64,000 bases of DNA from contig CM046447.1 of NCBI GenBank assembly GCA_025506515.1, forward strand, positions 92,338,032-92,402,031, written 5' to 3'. Shown one piece after another: positions 61,115 through 64,000 of this stretch. The position numbers and the translations under genes were made by a program. Position 1 is the first letter of the stretch. Every line of letters starts with the position of its first letter. The notes under the pieces are model-generated. The model was not told the origin of the DNA, did no database searches, and worked only from the letters and a program-made list of their open reading frames with translations. Origin of the DNA: Flaveria trinervia. Taxonomy: Eukaryota > Streptophyta > Magnoliopsida > Asterales > Asteraceae.

Positions 61115-62409
61115 CTTGTTAGGAGGACCGTGTACGTACGGAGTACTAACGGATTCTGCGTTATACCAGATCAAATAGTGCGGAATCCTATTTGATTGGC
61201 GATCCAGTCAGTGAGAACGATAACCCGATCGATATAACAATGAACTAAACGTTAAGAATGAGTAGGAATCGATCAAGATCAAACTATGAAGTTGGATAGG
61301 CTATTCTGGACGCTCTGGACGTCTAGGGTTTATGTGTATTTGAAGTATCTCTCAAAGTGTTATGTTTTTCCACGAATTAAGTGGTATTTATAGGTTTGTA
61401 GTTTTCATTCGTATGAATGAACCATTAGCATGGTTTAGCCGTGCGACTGACTCATGCGATTGATTCATACGCACGACTGAAGGTTCAGTTGTGCGATTGA
61501 GTCAATCTTATGTCTCAATCATACGACTGATCCAGTCTTTTGGTTCAGTCGTGCGACTGATCCATAAGCATGATATATTCATGTGTATCGTCCATAAGTA
61601 TGGTCCATTAGCATGAATAATCACCCGACTAGGTTGAACACAATTCTCAATCATTATTGACTTAGAATGTGTATAACAAACTCAAACCTATATAAAAAGT
61701 TTATACATAAGAATCAAAGATAAATAAACATCAAAGCATATATCATACTTCATTAAATGATCATATTACACATATGTAAGACATGAAAGACTTTTACATT
61801 AAGCACATAAACTAGGAAACATGTATTAACATTATATATAGTTTCTCATTGTAACTCATAACATAATGCTTGTAAGAGCCTTGTAATACTTTTAGTTGAG
61901 AAGAATATATGCAAGTACCTTGAAAATTATCTTTATGTTCTTTGTTACTTATTATATTACTATCAACTCTTAGAATAGACTCTTCTTCATCTGATTTGAG
62001 TGTAACATAAGTGAGTTTGAGAGAAAAACCAAGTGTTAAGTGTGACATCCGTCACCACAAGGTCCGTCAATTAACGAGGTTTCCGTTAACTTTTCTTGAA
62101 CATTCATTCCTCATCCTTATAAACTATTCGTGTGGATATCATTCTTGCTTTATCATCTTTATGCTTGTGTGTAAACGTATGCTATCTTTAAAACTTTTAC
62201 AATTTTCATCATCGTTATCACTAAATATACCATTTTTTTATATAATATTATTGTCATTAGTAAAACCATTTTTAAGTTACCAATATCATTAATTACATTT
62301 TTATCATTAATATAACTAGCCTATTAAAGTCGTTTTCAACCGAAACAAATTTGGGAACTCGGGGGCTAAGTGCAGGGACCAAATGTGACATTTTGCCAAC
62401 TAGGGCGGG

Positions 62410-62417
62410 TATAAATA
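62410..62417 (+). promoter_or_regulatory. LTR TATA box
   Basis: TATAAATA about 370 bp inside the LTR that starts at 62041, followed by a CT-rich leader; fits a retrotransposon promoter. Confidence 0.55.
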
Positions 62418-62809
62418 CCCATATTCCATCCCTAGCCTCCATTTCATCTTCTTTTTCTTCATCTTCTTCTCCTTTCACTTCCTCCTCCTCTTGCACCAAA
62501 ACCGCCCATTTCTTCGCGTTTTCACCGGCAAGACCTCGGCTACAGCTGAGTCTACTTCTTTCTTGCAGGTAGACGACCTGGTCGTCCCTTTTCTTGCTTG
62601 TTTATTTCTGTTCTTTTAGGGTTTTGGGTGCTCGGGGCCAACCCGAGCACATGAGGTCGTGTGGATGCGTGTGATGTCTTTCTGCGTTTTCTTCTTGTTT
62701 AGGTGTGTCTGAAATGTGTTTCTGGAAGTCCTTGTGGTGTAAATCTTGTGCATGGTGCAGCCGAAGGCTGCTCTGCACTTCTATAGTCGTGAATCTTCTA
62801 TTCTGATGA

Positions 62810-63170
62810 CTGGGTCTGCCGTGCGATTGAGCCGTGCGACTGGGTGTGTCGTGCGACTGTGTGTATGTGTGTGATTGAGTCTATGCGGATGAATGTGTGC
62901 GATTGTGCGTGTATCGCACGACTGAATGCCTAGTCGCATGAATGGAGGTTCAGTCATATGAATGAAGCTGATTCGTACGAGTGAAGGTTGATTCGTGCAT
63001 ATGGAAGTTGAGTCGTGCGATTGAGTGCTGTGTGGTACGACTGAATGCTGAGTCACACGAATGAAGGTTCAATCGCACGAATGGAGTTGATTTGTACGAA
63101 TGAAGGTTGATTCATGCAGATGGAGTGTTGAGTCGTGCGTCTGGTCCTGTCGTGCGACTGGAGTTGTTGT
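62810..63170. repeat. Degenerate TCGTGCGACTGA array
   Basis: About twenty irregular copies of a 12-16 base motif (TCGTGCGACTGG, TCGCACGAATGG and variants), near-palindromic and similar to the arrays at 1724-2075 and in the deleted Copia element. Confidence 0.75.
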
Positions 63171-64000
63171 GTGTGAATTCCTTCTTATGTGTGGTGTGTG
63201 TATGTCGTGTGATGATAAGGTGACATCGACACGGTTACCATTGCTAATAACAACATTAAAGTTAACACTATAAAACTTACTAATGTATTCACAAATCAAT
63301 CAATGTTAACATTTTCACAATTATCAAGAACTGATTTGTAACCACTAATATTTACTAAGTACTTCTCTATAACAATGAAACCTTTACACTAATATCATCG
63401 GCAATGGCAACGATTTCTAGTACTTGGATCTACATAATATCTAATAACCATGTCTGCTTGTGTGTGTTAGACGCGACCGAACCGATACAACCTGAACTGA
63501 CCGAACGTTACTATTTTCTTCATACGTATCATTAATGCTTAACTATAACTGTCAATAGGTGTTTGATCGTTTATTGCATACAACATTTAGAAACTTTGAT
63601 CATTCATACATACCACTTAATAAGTGAGTTTCGTGGCCCCTTTTTATGCTTATACAACATTTCAATTATTTACAAACATGGGGAAAAAGTATGCTCACCC
63701 ATTTTCTTCATGCTGTACAACTTACATACAATTTACATACTTGGAATCAACGTGATACTGTTTTGTGAGTACTTATCTGATACATGCTTGAGTTCGCTAT
63801 GTGGTACTTTCTTACAACCATTTAATTTTGGTGTTGGAACCGACGGATAGGTATTGGTAGTACTACTGGGTTGACACCCCACCTTGTTGTTGGTATACTA
63901 GTTAGTACCAAAATGACCAGGAACGGGCCCTTGGGTGAATATATTCCGACAAGATTCTATGTGTACGTTGTTAGGTTTGGTTGTAAAGCTCATTGTCATG

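Larger units (their letters stand above)
59476..61831 (-). mobile_element. Internally deleted Copia element, minus strand
   Basis: Two LTRs (59476-60191, 716 bp; 61117-61831, 715 bp) start TGTTAGGAGG and end with TAACA or CAACA. Identical TTATA target duplications lie at 59471-59475 and 61832-61836. On the minus strand a primer binding site, TGGTATGAGAGC, follows the 5' LTR (rc of 61103-61114, one mismatch). Only 925 bases of interior remain, with a piece of gag but no pol. It could be moved only by enzymes supplied by another element. Confidence 0.92.
58858..62040 (+). mobile_element. Copia LTR, split by nested insertion and cut at right
   Basis: TGTTGGATCAAGAGG at 58858 starts a copy of the LTR at 6634-7488. 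Homology runs to 59475, resumes at 61832 after the nested element and stops at 62040, just short of the expected LTR end, where another LTR begins. It shares the CTTCCGAAG palindromes. Confidence 0.75.
62041..64000 (+). mobile_element. LTR retroelement 5' end, continues past window
   Basis: TGTGACATCCGTCACC at 62041 interrupts the Copia LTR. A TATAAATA box is at 62410-62417, followed by a CT-rich leader (62440-62500), a degenerate TCGTGCGACTGA array (62810-63170) and AT-rich sequence to the window end. No coding domain is reached. The layout parallels the minus-strand element at 1-2627. Confidence 0.55.

Overview
This window is nuclear DNA of a flowering plant. It has spliced genes with GT-AG introns and plant-specific families: plastidial starch phosphorylase, a GAUT pectin glycosyltransferase, a plant PTEN2-type phosphatase, a CaaX-tailed ubiquitin-fold protein and a ZAT-like C2H2 factor. 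These sit in AT-rich DNA full of Copia and other LTR elements, SINEs, MITEs and a CACTA-like element. A eudicot fits, and the LTR style suggests Asteraceae, but that family assignment is inference.

Layout. Positions 1-7488 are layered retroelements: a partial minus-strand LTR with two degenerate repeat arrays, a 2.8 kb insertion with a TCCGG target duplication and a tRNA-like Pol III block, and the 3' part of a Copia element with its PPT and LTR. Low-complexity CCA and GAAGAT tracts follow to about 8.1 kb. A complete but decayed Copia element (9262-13686, duplication GTTAT) precedes a C2H2 zinc-finger gene (14554-15810, +). The plastidial alpha-glucan phosphorylase gene, 15 exons, is on the minus strand (19530-27360) with a SINE in intron 2. 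A solo LTR (28644-30095, duplication GTTAC) splits a GGT-rich minisatellite. A truncated Copia 5' end lies at 31.4-32.3 kb. A GAUT13/14-like gene (33393-36887, +) and a MUB-like gene (39795-41250, +) follow. At 42926-44708 a huge (CCCCAT)n array sits between MITE-like ends. A PTEN2-like gene (46133-47807, +) is followed by two broken UDP-glycosyltransferase copies (48284 and 54318-55258), a possible GST fragment, a hairpin cluster, MITEs and a CACTA-like element. The right end is a nest: a Copia LTR from 58858, invaded by a deleted Copia element (59476-61831, duplication TTATA) and interrupted at 62041 by another LTR.

The genes do not form a pathway; they are independent housekeeping or regulatory loci separated by transposons. 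All five spliced or finger genes have excellent splice sites and family conservation, yet each carries one to four tiny indels, mostly contractions of short base runs. The most economical reading is residual sequence error rather than five separate pseudogenizations. In contrast, the UGT copies have large deletions, one removing the core of the sugar-donor motif, and look like true pseudogenes.

The most unusual observation is the hexanucleotide array that appears to have expanded inside a MITE. An ordinary copy of the same MITE family lies 6 kb away for comparison. Coordinates of splice sites, LTR ends and target duplications were read by eye; homology assignments come from recognised family motifs, not database searches.
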